From Phycisphaerae bacterium (GTDB lineage Bacteria > Planctomycetota > Phycisphaerae > Sedimentisphaerales > UBA12454): DNA of 60,905 nucleotides. The notes under the pieces are model-generated. The model was not told the DNA's origin. It saw nothing but the letters and a program-made list of their open reading frames with translations, and ran no database searches. The position numbers and the translations under genes were made by a program. The stretch spans positions 66,729-127,633 of the forward strand of contig JAPLMW010000028.1 of NCBI GenBank assembly GCA_026386845.1. Reading direction: 5' to 3'. Below are positions 29,775-40,119 of this stretch, one piece after another (the stretch's first letter is position 1; every line of letters begins with the position of its first letter).

Positions 29775-31961
29775 CTAAGAAACGATTAACTGAGTTTCAT
29801 ACAAGCTGCGATAAACCGGGCAGTTTTCCATCAATTCTTCGTGCTTGCCCTGCGCAACTATATGCCCCTTATCCATCACTACTATTATATCCGATGATAT
29901 TATGGTGCTGAAACGATGCGCTATTATAAAACTAGTCCTGTCCCGCATCAATTCCTCCAGCACCTTATGTATCTTGGCCTCGCTATCGGCGTCAACCTGG
30001 CTCATCGCCTCGTCAAAAATAAGTATTGACGGATTTTTCACTATCGCCCGAGCTATAACTATGCGCTGCAGCTGCCCTCCGCTGAAGCCGCTGCCATTTT
30101 CGCCTATAACCGTGTCATAACCGTCCGGCAGAGGCTCTATGAATTCATGGACATAGGAACGCTTCGCTGCCGTAATAATATCCTCCATTGTCGCATAAGG
30201 ATTGCCGTAGCCGATATTCGCCGCTATCGTATCGTTAAACGTAACAACATTTTGAGTAACCATCGCTATATGGCCGCGCAGAGACCTGAGCGTGCAATTC
30301 TTTATATCGATACCGTCTATTAGAATCCTGCCGCTGTCCGGACTGAAAAAACGAGGCAGCAGATTTATAAGCGTCGTCTTACCGGAACCGTTAGGCCCTA
30401 CTATCGCTATGTTATGACCGGCTTTGACCAACAAACTGACCTTCTTCAACACAGGCTCCGCACAATTCGGATAGGTAAATACAATATCCTGAAATTCTAT
30501 TTTGTCCCTGATTTGTTCAATTTCCACCGAGCCCGGCTCTTCATATTCAACCGGACTATCGAGAAGCTGAAAAACTCTATCGCCGGCCGCGTTACAATCC
30601 TGTATCTGATTCCACACATCGCTGGTTTTGCGAACCGATTCTGCCGCTACGCCAAGTGCAATTAGTAAACCGAAAAAGGTGCTGGCCTGCATATTGGCAT
30701 TCGTAACCCAAATTATGCCCAAAAGAAGCGCCGCTGAACCGGCAATCATACCGAGAACATCCAGCAAAGGCATTGTTATAGAATCAACTTTGGCCAAACG
30801 AAGCGTCTGCTTGAGAAGTTTTTGGCTTATACTATTGTAAATGTCAGCTTCGTACTTCTGCCGATTATATACCTTTACAACTCGAACCGCAGAAATGGTC
30901 TCCTGAAGTTTGCCGAGCATAACGGCTGTGCTGCGAAGAGACCTGCCGGAATATTTACGTATCCTGCGGCCAAAAAGAGCCATAAGATATATTACAAGAG
31001 GCGCAAGCGACAAGAAAATCAGCGTTAACTTGAAACTCAACAGCATCGCGGCAACCAGCATAAAAACCGCCTTCAGCGGCTCCTGAAGGCTTTTGCCAAG
31101 CAATACACGGATGCCTTTGCCTATGCCGTTAACATCGCCTATCATTCTACTTACCGCATCAGAAGTGCCGTAAGTCGTAAAGTACCCGACAGGCATATAC
31201 ATCGCATGCTCAAAAAGCTCCTCACGAAGCTGAGCGGTGGCAACCTGCACAATCTTGGCGCCTAAATACTTTTGAATAAATGTGCCAATGCAACGGAATA
31301 TAGTTACCACCATCATCGCAACAATTATAAAAATCACGGCGTCCTTACGGGCTTCCTTGGAATTGTCTCGAGGCAAAAGACTTAATGCCTTCTGTACGTT
31401 CTCCATTACAACCCACTTTACTCCCCACTGCCAGCGGGCAGCAAAACCGGCATTGTCGTACAGCCAGCCAGCGGGCTTTCTCATTACAAGCTGCATCGAT
31501 AAAGCCTCAGCATTGCTGATTCTGCGAATGTTCATTTTCAAGAAACCATCACCGGACGCCGAGGCAAGCTGCTCCAATACTTTGGTCGATAACTCCTTTG
31601 TCGCAACATCATTCGAATCTTCACTGACAGAAATTATCACGTCACTTACTTTAAAACCGGCCTGCTCAGCAAGACCGCCCTTTTTCACCTTAAGCACCTT
31701 CAAACCATAAAGCATCTCCTCGTTGTGAAGGATATCCGTCGTATCTGGGACATAAAAATCCATTCCATACCGCCACTGGCAGGTACTGCGGTCTATCCAG
31801 CCGTGAAGACCTTCCTCGCCCATCATCACCTTCAGCAGAGGTATAACTGTCATAAAACTTAATGAAAACAGCAAACTGACTATAACCACAGACAGCAATA
31901 CCACCAGTACATTGCCCCATTGTGGCCAAACATACTTCCATATACGCCAAAATGAATCCAT
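29775..31961 (-). CDS. ABC exporter (MsbA-type half transporter) with a PDZ domain in the first extracytoplasmic loop
   Basis: Walker A GPNGSGKTTL, signature SGGQLQR, Walker B ILIFDEAM; PDZ-like LYGLKVLKVKKGGLAEQAGFKVSDVIISVSE between TM1 and TM2. ORF opens 31997. Confidence 0.9.
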   Translation of the reverse strand: MDSFWRIWKYVWPQWGNVLVVLLSVVIVSLLFSLSFMTVIPLLKVMMGEEGLHGWIDRSTCQWRYGMDFYVPDTTDILHNEEMLYGLKVLKVKKGGLAEQAGFKVSDVIISVSEDSNDVATKELSTKVLEQLASASGDGFLKMNIRRISNAEALSMQLVMRKPAGWLYDNAGFAARWQWGVKWVVMENVQKALSLLPRDNSKEARKDAVIFIIVAMMVVTIFRCIGTFIQKYLGAKIVQVATAQLREELFEHAMYMPVGYFTTYGTSDAVSRMIGDVNGIGKGIRVLLGKSLQEPLKAVFMLVAAMLLSFKLTLIFLSLAPLVIYLMALFGRRIRKYSGRSLRSTAVMLGKLQETISAVRVVKVYNRQKYEADIYNSISQKLLKQTLRLAKVDSITMPLLDVLGMIAGSAALLLGIIWVTNANMQASTFFGLLIALGVAAESVRKTSDVWNQIQDCNAAGDRVFQLLDSPVEYEEPGSVEIEQIRDKIEFQDIVFTYPNCAEPVLKKVSLLVKAGHNIAIVGPNGSGKTTLINLLPRFFSPDSGRILIDGIDIKNCTLRSLRGHIAMVTQNVVTFNDTIAANIGYGNPYATMEDIITAAKRSYVHEFIEPLPDGYDTVIGENGSGFSGGQLQRIVIARAIVKNPSILIFDEAMSQVDADSEAKIHKVLEELMRDRTSFIIAHRFSTIISSDIIVVMDKGHIVAQGKHEELMENCPVYRSLYETQLIVS

Positions 31962-32165
31962 TAAATATCTCCGGTTTAATCTGCGCAATATGCGCAAAAA
32001 GGAATCCCAGATACTAAGAAAATGTCAGGTATCTGTCAAGGAATTTAAAAACGCCTAACCATAACAAATATAACCTGTTAAAACAGGCAAAAACAATTGA
32101 CATTGGCCTCATTTTGGCTATCATCGGCGGTAAATCATTTATTACATTCAGACAGAGAGTATTAT

Positions 32166-32930
32166 ATGAAAGCTGTTATTTTGGCCGGCGGGTTCGGCAC
32201 AAGAATTACCGAAGAAAGCTTCTTGAAACCAAAGCCGATGGTTGAAATCGGTGAAAAACCCCTCCTCTGGCATATTATGAAAATTTACTCCCACTACGGC
32301 ATAAATGAGTTCATCGTATGCTGCGGGTACAAGGGATATATGATTAAAGAATATTTCGCAAATTACTTCCTGCATATGTCAGACGTTACTTTCGATATGC
32401 AGTCAAACAAAATGCAGATACATCAAAAACACTCTGAACCATGGAAAGTTACCCTGGTTGATACCGGCATCGATACAATGACCGGCGGCAGACTAAAACG
32501 CGTAGCGAAATATATCGGCAATGAAACTTTCTGCTTTACCTACGGAGACGGCCTGGCCGATATCGACATTAACAAACTTATCGACTTCCACAAACAACAA
32601 AAAGCCCTTGCAACCGTAACCGGGATTCAATCGATTGGAAGATTTGGAGCACTCGATATAAAAAATGACCGAGTTGTAAAATTCAAAGAAAAGCCGGAGG
32701 GAATATGGATTAGCGGCGGATTTTTTGTCCTTGAACCGCAGGTAATTGACCTTCTGAAAAACGATCAGACCGTATGGGAAAAAGAACCCCTCGAGCACCT
32801 TTCAAAAACAAAACAATTAGCTGTCTATCTGCACAACGGCTTTTGGGCGGCTATGGACACTCTCAGAGATAAAAATCATCTCGAATCGCTCTGGCAAAGC
32901 GGAAAAGCTCCCTGGAAAATATGGCAATAA
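32166..32930 (+). CDS. rfbF: Glucose-1-phosphate cytidylyltransferase
   Basis: MKAVILAGGFGTRITEESFLKPKPMVEIGEKPLLWHIMKIYSHYGINEFIVCCGYKG; ATG 32166 preferred over ORF start 32097. Confidence 0.93.
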   Translation: MKAVILAGGFGTRITEESFLKPKPMVEIGEKPLLWHIMKIYSHYGINEFIVCCGYKGYMIKEYFANYFLHMSDVTFDMQSNKMQIHQKHSEPWKVTLVDTGIDTMTGGRLKRVAKYIGNETFCFTYGDGLADIDINKLIDFHKQQKALATVTGIQSIGRFGALDIKNDRVVKFKEKPEGIWISGGFFVLEPQVIDLLKNDQTVWEKEPLEHLSKTKQLAVYLHNGFWAAMDTLRDKNHLESLWQSGKAPWKIWQ

Positions 32931-33988
32931 ACAAAAAATTCTGGGAAAAAAAGACCATCCTCATAACCGGCCATACAGGATTCAAAGGCTCCTGGCTGTC
33001 TATATGGCTAAATATGCTCGGTGCAAATCTGCACGGATATGCCCTCAAACCGGATACAAAGCCGAATATGTTCGAGATTGCCGGCGTTAAAAAAATTATA
33101 AAATCAAATATCAGTGATATCCGGGATTATAATAAGCTCCTGGCTGTGATGAAAAAATGCCAGCCGCAGATTATTTTCCATCTGGCAGCTCAGCCGCTTG
33201 TCCGTCAGTCCTACAAAGACCCGCTCGAAACATATCAGACAAATATCCTCGGCACAGCGAACCTGCTTGAAGCTGTAAGATATGTCAAGTCTGTCCGGGC
33301 CGTAATCGTCATCACAAGCGACAAGTGCTACGAAAATAAAGAATCAAATTACGCCTATAAAGAATCCGACCCTCTTGGCGGTTATGACCCATACAGCTCA
33401 AGTAAGGCCTGTGCTGAAATAGTAACCGCAACATATAGAAATTCATTTTTCGCAGATTCTAATGTTGCTGTCGCATCGGCAAGAGCCGGAAACGTCATCG
33501 GCGGCGGCGACTGGGCAGCCGACAGACTCGTTCCGGATTGTATTAAGGCATGGATAAAAAATAAAATTGTCGAAATAAGATACCCCAAAGCCGTCCGACC
33601 CTGGCAGCACGTGCTTGAACCGCTGGCGGGATATATCATTCTCGCCGAAAAACTCTGCAAAAATGGCAGAAAATTTGCCCGTGCGTGGAATTTCGGGCCG
33701 GATGAAAAAAATACTAAAAACGTCGCTTTTGTCGTTGATAATATCGCTAAACTGTGGGGCAAAAAAGCCAAATGGAAAATAACGACTGCGAAACAGCCGC
33801 ACGAAGCAATGTTATTAAAACTTAAATGTTTAAAGGCCAAATCAGAATTGCTGTGGAAACCAGTCTGGAATATCGAAAAGACACTTGAAAAAACCGTCCA
33901 ATGGTATAAAACTTATCTGGAAAATCCCAAAAACATCATAGATACGACAACTGGACAAATAAATCAGTATATGAAAGATTCGAAATGA
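32921..33988 (+). CDS. rfbG: CDP-glucose 4,6-dehydratase
   Basis: 355 aa SDR; FWEKKTILITGHTGFKGSWLSIWL, SDKCYENKES, YSSSKACAE. Confidence 0.93.
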   Translation: MAINKKFWEKKTILITGHTGFKGSWLSIWLNMLGANLHGYALKPDTKPNMFEIAGVKKIIKSNISDIRDYNKLLAVMKKCQPQIIFHLAAQPLVRQSYKDPLETYQTNILGTANLLEAVRYVKSVRAVIVITSDKCYENKESNYAYKESDPLGGYDPYSSSKACAEIVTATYRNSFFADSNVAVASARAGNVIGGGDWAADRLVPDCIKAWIKNKIVEIRYPKAVRPWQHVLEPLAGYIILAEKLCKNGRKFARAWNFGPDEKNTKNVAFVVDNIAKLWGKKAKWKITTAKQPHEAMLLKLKCLKAKSELLWKPVWNIEKTLEKTVQWYKTYLENPKNIIDTTTGQINQYMKDSK

Positions 33989-35340
33989 GTTTGCCAAAAG
34001 GATTAAAGCAAACCGAAAAAAAACTAAAAACACAGGCATTCCTGCTTGCTAAAAAATATTATAAACTTGTCCACCAACCGCAGCAGAAAAAAGAATTTAT
34101 TCCCGGCAAATCACGCATAAACTATAGCGGACGATTCTATAATGAAAAGGAATTAATAAACCTCATTGACAGCAGTTTCGATTTTTGGCTTACCGCCGGG
34201 CCTTATACCGAAAAATTTGAAAAACTGCTGGCTGAAAAGATAGGTGTTAAATACTGCTGCTTTGTAAACTCAGGCTCCAGTGCAAATCTTCTGGCTGTTA
34301 TGGCATTGACTTCGCCTCTGCTGAGAGACAGGCAGCTTTGTTCCAAAGATGAGGTGATAACCGTTGCTGCAGGATTCCCAACTACAGTAACTCCGATTAT
34401 CCAGACCGGTGCGATACCCGTATTCGTCGATATTACCATACCACAGTACAATATCGACGTTAAAATGCTTCAAAAAGCTTTGTCTAAGAAAACTAAAGCT
34501 GTCATAGTCGCACATACCCTCGGAAATCCTTTCGATATCGACAAAGTTGTCGCTTTTTGCAAAAAACATAATCTCTGGCTGATTGAAGATAACTGCGATT
34601 CGCTCGGCTCAATCTATAAAAACAGGTCCACCGGCTCATTTGGCGACATAGCGACAAGCAGTTTTTATCCGCCCCATCATATAACCACCGGAGAAGGCGG
34701 AGCAGTCTATACAAATAATCCTGTATTAAACCGTATCATTCTATCGCTGCGTGATTGGGGCAGAGATTGCTTTTGTCCCAGCGGTAAAGATAACACCTGC
34801 AAAAAAAGATTTTCTCAGCAGTTAGGCCAGCTTCCTTTTGGATACGACCATAAATATACCTACAGCCATTTTGGCTATAATCTCAAGGCGACTGACCTGC
34901 AGGCCTCTATCGGCTGTGCCCAGCTTGAAAAATTAGACAGCTTTGCAAGGGCACGAAGAAACAATTGGCAAATTCTTTATGATGGGTTGAAAAACCTTGA
35001 AGAATTTTTCATATTACCGCAGCCGCAGAAAGACTCAAAACCGAGTTGGTTCGGCTTTATGCTTACGGTCAGACAAAATGCCCCTTTCAGCCGTGATGAT
35101 ATTGTCCGGTATCTCGAACAGAATAATATTCAGACCCGGATGCTGTTTGCGGGCAATTTTCTTCGCCAGCCGGCCTTTGACCGGATGCGAAAACAGAAAA
35201 ACACCTATAAAATCATTGGCAAACTTAAAAACACAGATATTATAATGAATAACAGTTTCTGGCTCGGCGTTTATCCTGGCTTGAACAAACCAATGCTGGA
35301 TTTTATAATTAAAAAAATACGAAGGTTTTCGCGAAGATGA
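33985..35340 (+). CDS. rfbH: CDP-4-dehydro-6-deoxyglucose 3-dehydrase (E1, PMP enzyme)
   Basis: 451 aa; the SFYPPHHITTGEGG motif has His at the position where aminotransferases have the PLP Lys, diagnostic of E1/RfbH; 4-bp overlap with rfbG. Confidence 0.93.
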   Translation: MSLPKGLKQTEKKLKTQAFLLAKKYYKLVHQPQQKKEFIPGKSRINYSGRFYNEKELINLIDSSFDFWLTAGPYTEKFEKLLAEKIGVKYCCFVNSGSSANLLAVMALTSPLLRDRQLCSKDEVITVAAGFPTTVTPIIQTGAIPVFVDITIPQYNIDVKMLQKALSKKTKAVIVAHTLGNPFDIDKVVAFCKKHNLWLIEDNCDSLGSIYKNRSTGSFGDIATSSFYPPHHITTGEGGAVYTNNPVLNRIILSLRDWGRDCFCPSGKDNTCKKRFSQQLGQLPFGYDHKYTYSHFGYNLKATDLQASIGCAQLEKLDSFARARRNNWQILYDGLKNLEEFFILPQPQKDSKPSWFGFMLTVRQNAPFSRDDIVRYLEQNNIQTRMLFAGNFLRQPAFDRMRKQKNTYKIIGKLKNTDIIMNNSFWLGVYPGLNKPMLDFIIKKIRRFSRR

Positions 35341-36224
35341 AAAAGATAAAAGTTGGAATCATTGGCACTGGTAATATAGGTACCGATCTATTAATAAAGA
35401 TACAGCGATCTGATGTGTTGCAATGCAGCATTTTTATGGGTAGGAATCCTGATTCAATCGGTATTAGAAAAGCCGAATCGATGGGGGTCAGAACCTCGCT
35501 AGACTCAATCGATGCTATCGTGAAAGACCCATCCTGCTGTGAAATTGTATTTGATGCTACGTCGGCAAAAGCCCATTTTTATAATGCACCGATACTTAAA
35601 AAACTAGGTAAGTACACTATTGACCTGACTCCTTCGCAGGTAGGCAAAATGTGCGTGCCTGCGATTAATATGTCTGAATGCCTTGATGTCGACAACGTCA
35701 ACCTTGTAACGTGCGGCGGACAGGCGGTAATACCGCTTGTGGATGCAATAATGCGAGTTCATCCGGATACCAGCTATGTTGAGGTAGTTGCCAGTATTTC
35801 TTCAAAGTCGGCAGGTGCGGGAACAAGAGCAAATATTGACGAATTCACCCAAACAACAAAAGACGCAATAATATCATTGGCTAATGCACCAAAAGCTAAA
35901 GCGATAATTGTCCTCAATCCTGCTGAACCCCCCATGCTTATGCATAATACAATATATGCCAAAATTGATAGGCCGGATATCGACAGGTTAAGGGATGAGA
36001 TATTATCTGCCGCTGAAAAAATTCAGGATTACGTACCCGGATATAAGGTAACCCTTGGTCCTGCAGCAGAGCGTGGAAGGGTCACGACTATGATAGAGGT
36101 TGTCGGACTGGGTGATTACCTACCAAAGTATTCAGGAAATCTGGACATTATTACTTGTGCAGCAGTTAGAGTTGCGGAGGAATATGCCGGAAATAGAATT
36201 TTGAAAATGGGAATCAGACGGTGA
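35337..36224 (+). CDS. Acetaldehyde dehydrogenase (acylating), MhpF/BphJ/DmpF family
   Basis: 295 aa; VGIIGTGNIGTDLL, catalytic LVTCGGQAVIPLVDA, SAGAGTRANIDEFT; 4-bp overlap with rfbH. Confidence 0.92.
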   Translation: MKKIKVGIIGTGNIGTDLLIKIQRSDVLQCSIFMGRNPDSIGIRKAESMGVRTSLDSIDAIVKDPSCCEIVFDATSAKAHFYNAPILKKLGKYTIDLTPSQVGKMCVPAINMSECLDVDNVNLVTCGGQAVIPLVDAIMRVHPDTSYVEVVASISSKSAGAGTRANIDEFTQTTKDAIISLANAPKAKAIIVLNPAEPPMLMHNTIYAKIDRPDIDRLRDEILSAAEKIQDYVPGYKVTLGPAAERGRVTTMIEVVGLGDYLPKYSGNLDIITCAAVRVAEEYAGNRILKMGIRR

Positions 36225-37264
36225 GTGAGATTTTATTTTTCGATTCTACTTTAAGAGACGGCTCTCATGCCGTTAAACACAACCTTGTTGCCGATGATAT
36301 CAGCCAATATTGTCAAAATGCCGACAGCATTGGTTTTCATACGATTATCGTTGGACACGGCAACGGATTGGGAGCATCTTCCCTGCAAGTCGGGGAATCT
36401 GCTATTTCCGATGAGCAGATGTTGACCAGTGCTCGTAAGAATCTCCAGAAAACCCGGCTGGGTGTGTTTCTCATACCAGGATTTGGAACTATAAGAGACG
36501 ATTTGTCTCCTGCGATAGAACTTGGTGTAGATTTAGTTTGTGTAGCGTCACACTGCACCGAGGCAGATGTTACAAAACAGCATATCGAATATTCAAGGCA
36601 AATGGGAAGGGATGCCTATGGAATATTGATGATGCAACACAGGGCATCAAAAGAACAATTATTACAGGAAGCCCTGAAGATGCAGGATTACGGGGCACAG
36701 GGTGTAATTCTAATGGATTCAGCGGGGTCTTCTGTCGTAGATGAAACTGCCGAGAGAATCAGCTATCTGGTTGAACGCCTGAATATAGCTGTGGGTTTTC
36801 ATGCCCATAATAATCTCGGTCTGGCAATAGCAAACTCTTATGTTGCGATAAAAGCTGGTGCATCGATTATTGATGGTACCGTCCGCGGCTTTGGAGCAGG
36901 GTCGGGCAACTGTCAACTGGAAGTCCTTGCAGGGCTTTTGTGGAAACTCAAAATTAATAGCCATCTGGATTTTTTTGGATTGCTTAATTTAAGCGAAAAC
37001 ATTGTGGCGAAAATGATGTTAAAGCCTCAGGGGATAACCGCAACCGGTCTGGTTAGCGGGCTTGCCGGAATATTTTCAGGTTTCGCTCCACATGTAGAGG
37101 AAGCGGCAAAAAGATACGGCGTCTGTCCTTGGGAGTTATTTATTGAACTTGGCAGAAGAAAAATGGTCGCAGGCCAGGAAGATTTTATTGTTGATGTTGC
37201 TATGTATCTGGCTCAAAGAAAAAAAACAGGTGAAGACGGATATCAGATTGAAGCGCTGCTTTGA
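36221..37264 (+). CDS. 4-hydroxy-2-oxovalerate aldolase (MhpE/BphI/DmpG family)
   Basis: 347 aa, GTG start; DSTLRDGSHAVKH, VGFHAHNNLGLAIANS; 4-bp overlap with the dehydrogenase. Confidence 0.92.
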   Translation: MSEILFFDSTLRDGSHAVKHNLVADDISQYCQNADSIGFHTIIVGHGNGLGASSLQVGESAISDEQMLTSARKNLQKTRLGVFLIPGFGTIRDDLSPAIELGVDLVCVASHCTEADVTKQHIEYSRQMGRDAYGILMMQHRASKEQLLQEALKMQDYGAQGVILMDSAGSSVVDETAERISYLVERLNIAVGFHAHNNLGLAIANSYVAIKAGASIIDGTVRGFGAGSGNCQLEVLAGLLWKLKINSHLDFFGLLNLSENIVAKMMLKPQGITATGLVSGLAGIFSGFAPHVEEAAKRYGVCPWELFIELGRRKMVAGQEDFIVDVAMYLAQRKKTGEDGYQIEALL

Positions 37265-37296
37265 TTAAATTGTGAATACATATAGAAAGGTACAAT

Positions 37297-39087
37297 ATGC
37301 GAGTTGCTGATTTTATTTTTAAGTTTCTATCCGATAAAGGGGTCGATGCTGCATTTATGGTCTCTGGCGGACAAGCAATGTTTCTCGTTGATGCCCTGTA
37401 TCAAAATAGAAATATCGATACGATATGCACTCACCACGAACAGGCTGCGGGGATGTCAGCAGACGCGTACGGCAGATATAAAGGCCCGATTGGCGTTGCT
37501 CTGGTTACGGCAGGTCCCGGCGGCATTAATGTTCTCAACGGTGTAGTGGGTGGATGGACAGACTCGTCTCCCATGATGATTATTTCCGGACAATCCGCGT
37601 TATCACATGTACAATACCAGGAAAATACCGGTATTCGACAATCCGGGATACAGGGAATCAATATAAAACCGATGGTCAAATGTGTAACAAAATATTTTGT
37701 GACGGTCGATGACCCTAATAAGATATTGTACTATATGCAGAAGGCTTATCATCTTGCGACTACCGGCAGACCGGGACCTGTATGGATTGATGTCCCCATC
37801 GACATTCAAAAAATGGAAGTCTCCAACAAGTTATTAGAAGAATATTGCCCATCAACCGAGAACTCGGAAATATTCCAGAATGAAGACCATATAGAGGAAG
37901 TTTTGAAATTGCTTGAATCATCGCAGCGGCCTTTATTTCTCGCTGGCCAGGGTATTAGATTAGCGGATGCCGTTGAGAAGTTTAATGACATTATAAACAA
38001 GTTGAAAATGCCGATTATAACTTCCCGGTTGGGCATTGACCTGATTCACAGCGACAGTGAATTGTATGTTGGCCGCCCGGGTATATACGGCGAACGTTCC
38101 GCGAATTTTGCCATTCAAAATGCAGATTTACTTATTGCAGTAGGTTGTCGATTAGCGTCTGCTTTGATAGGTTATAATCCCAAAGACTTTGCCAGGAATG
38201 CCAAGATAGCTATCGTAGATATAGACATGAAAGAACTCGAAAAACCCATTGCAGAGAGAGCTTTGAAAATCCGTTGCGATGCTAAAGTCTTTCTGAAAAA
38301 TCTGCTATCTCGTCTCGATGAGGTAGATATTGCAAACTATGATAAATGGATTAAAAAATGTAATGAATGGAAAGAAAAGTATCCCGTTGTTTTGCCTTCA
38401 TACAAAGATGAAAAACCGGTAAACTCTTATTACTTTACAGATAAATTATCTCAGGCCGCAAGCTGTGATGATGCTATAGTAGTCGATACTGGTTCTTGTT
38501 TTCATGTGGCTTGTCAGACTTGGAAAATTAAAAAAGGCCAGCGTTTTCTGACAACAGGAGGAATTTCAACAATGGGATATTGGCCGGCGGCAATAGGCGC
38601 CTGTGTTGCAAATAAAAAACAAAGAACTATAGTAATTACCGGTGATGGTTCACTACAGATGAATATCCAGGAATTCGCTACAATAAAACATTACAATCTC
38701 CCAATAAAAGTAATTATCTTCAATAATAATGGGTATCTGCTTATCAGACATACACAAAAGAACTTTATGGAAGGAAGATTATTTGGAGAAGGACCGGCTA
38801 CCGGTGTATGGTGCCCTGATTCTCTGCGCATCGCCGAAGCCTACGGCATCAAGGGAGTAAGGATTGAGTCGTCAGATGAGGTAGAAGCTAAAATCAAGGA
38901 AGTCATGAGCTGGAATGGACCGGTTATTTGTGATGTAATGACGCCTGAGTGGCAGCTGATTATTCCAAGAGTCTCATCCGAGAAAAAATCTGATGGAACT
39001 CTTGTATCCAGTGCTTATGAGGATATGTATCCATTTCTTGACCGCGGCGAGTTCCGCTCTGAAATGATAATAGAACCCCTCGACTAA
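37297..39087 (+). CDS. ThDP-dependent enzyme, acetohydroxyacid synthase-like (candidate YerE-type sugar C-acyltransferase)
   Basis: 596 aa; HHEQAAGMSADAYGR (conserved Glu), GDGSLQMNIQEFATIKHYNLPIKVIIFNNNGYLLIR ThDP motif; same operon as rfbFGH. Family call firm, specific role inferred. Confidence 0.85.
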   Translation: MRVADFIFKFLSDKGVDAAFMVSGGQAMFLVDALYQNRNIDTICTHHEQAAGMSADAYGRYKGPIGVALVTAGPGGINVLNGVVGGWTDSSPMMIISGQSALSHVQYQENTGIRQSGIQGINIKPMVKCVTKYFVTVDDPNKILYYMQKAYHLATTGRPGPVWIDVPIDIQKMEVSNKLLEEYCPSTENSEIFQNEDHIEEVLKLLESSQRPLFLAGQGIRLADAVEKFNDIINKLKMPIITSRLGIDLIHSDSELYVGRPGIYGERSANFAIQNADLLIAVGCRLASALIGYNPKDFARNAKIAIVDIDMKELEKPIAERALKIRCDAKVFLKNLLSRLDEVDIANYDKWIKKCNEWKEKYPVVLPSYKDEKPVNSYYFTDKLSQAASCDDAIVVDTGSCFHVACQTWKIKKGQRFLTTGGISTMGYWPAAIGACVANKKQRTIVITGDGSLQMNIQEFATIKHYNLPIKVIIFNNNGYLLIRHTQKNFMEGRLFGEGPATGVWCPDSLRIAEAYGIKGVRIESSDEVEAKIKEVMSWNGPVICDVMTPEWQLIIPRVSSEKKSDGTLVSSAYEDMYPFLDRGEFRSEMIIEPLD

Positions 39088-40040
39088 TCCCCGTCCGTTT
39101 CGCTGAATCTGCTCTTTTTAAACAAACGCGGGAGATTTGCCATCAGCAAAATAAAAAATACTATCCGACTATAAGCCAGACGACTGAGACCAAGTTTAAA
39201 CATAGATATTTTCGCATTAAGCCCCCTTTTGCCGAGACCTTCCCGCACAAGCCTTTTGAGCAAATGATAGTGTATTTCTTTCTGCTCTTTTGCGGTGAAC
39301 TGGCCATACATATGCGGGAATTCAAATGCAATGTTTGCAAGAAGCAGCCGTTCTTTAATCAGGCGAAAATCAACACCGTGTATCGCGCTTTCCGACTTAT
39401 CGTGAATTCTTAGAAAACTCAAAATTTCCGGTACTATGTATGCATCGCCGACACCCAGAAGTCTCATCCACATATCAAGGTCGCCAAGCCAGTATTTCCA
39501 CATAAGATTAAATAATCCGATATGCAAATCTTTTCGCCGAAATATCACGCTGCTCGGACTGCCGACCCAGTTGCCGTCAAAAAACAAGCTCTTCTGCCCC
39601 TTTTTCCCGTTAAGTAACCCTGTGTTAGGGAAAAATTTTTCATCACGAACCAAATCACTCTTGCCAAATGCCTTATTAAAAGATGTTGCAAGCGAGACGC
39701 TCGGATTTTTATCCAACACATTCACAAAACCCTCGAGACAGCGAGTATCAAGCAAATCATCTGAAAAAATCGGTTTGATATACTCCCCCCTGCCAAGCAA
39801 AATCCCTCTATTAAGATTGCCTATTACACCAAGATTACTGTCATTAATATAAAAACGTATGCGGCTGTCTTTCGATGCATATTTTTTGATTATCTCAACA
39901 GTTCCATCCGTCGAGCAATTATCCGTAATAATCAGCTCAAAATCACTAAATGTCTGATTCAATACGCTCTCTATGGATTCGCCGACATAATCCTGCCGAT
40001 TATAACAGGGTAAACAGACACTTACTTTCGGTTCCGGCAT
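39084..40040 (-). CDS. Glycosyltransferase family 2
   Basis: 318 aa; VSVCLPCYNRQDYVGESIESVLNQTFSDFELIITDNCSTDGTVEII. Confidence 0.9.
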   Translation of the reverse strand: MPEPKVSVCLPCYNRQDYVGESIESVLNQTFSDFELIITDNCSTDGTVEIIKKYASKDSRIRFYINDSNLGVIGNLNRGILLGRGEYIKPIFSDDLLDTRCLEGFVNVLDKNPSVSLATSFNKAFGKSDLVRDEKFFPNTGLLNGKKGQKSLFFDGNWVGSPSSVIFRRKDLHIGLFNLMWKYWLGDLDMWMRLLGVGDAYIVPEILSFLRIHDKSESAIHGVDFRLIKERLLLANIAFEFPHMYGQFTAKEQKEIHYHLLKRLVREGLGKRGLNAKISMFKLGLSRLAYSRIVFFILLMANLPRLFKKSRFSETDGD

Positions 40041-40119
40041 AAATAATCTTCCCTGAATTTTGGTTGCTCTAATCAGTCATTACAATATAATGTTTATCGT
40101 TATTTAGCAATCGAAATTT

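Noticed and set aside
34203-34714. Minus ORFs inside rfbH
   Set aside because: Antisense to a gene with diagnostic catalytic motifs; no independent support.
37297-39087. Annotating the ThDP enzyme simply as housekeeping acetolactate synthase (ilvB)
   Set aside because: No ilvH/ilvC nearby and it sits in the rfbFGH operon; left as AHAS-like with a proposed YerE-type role.
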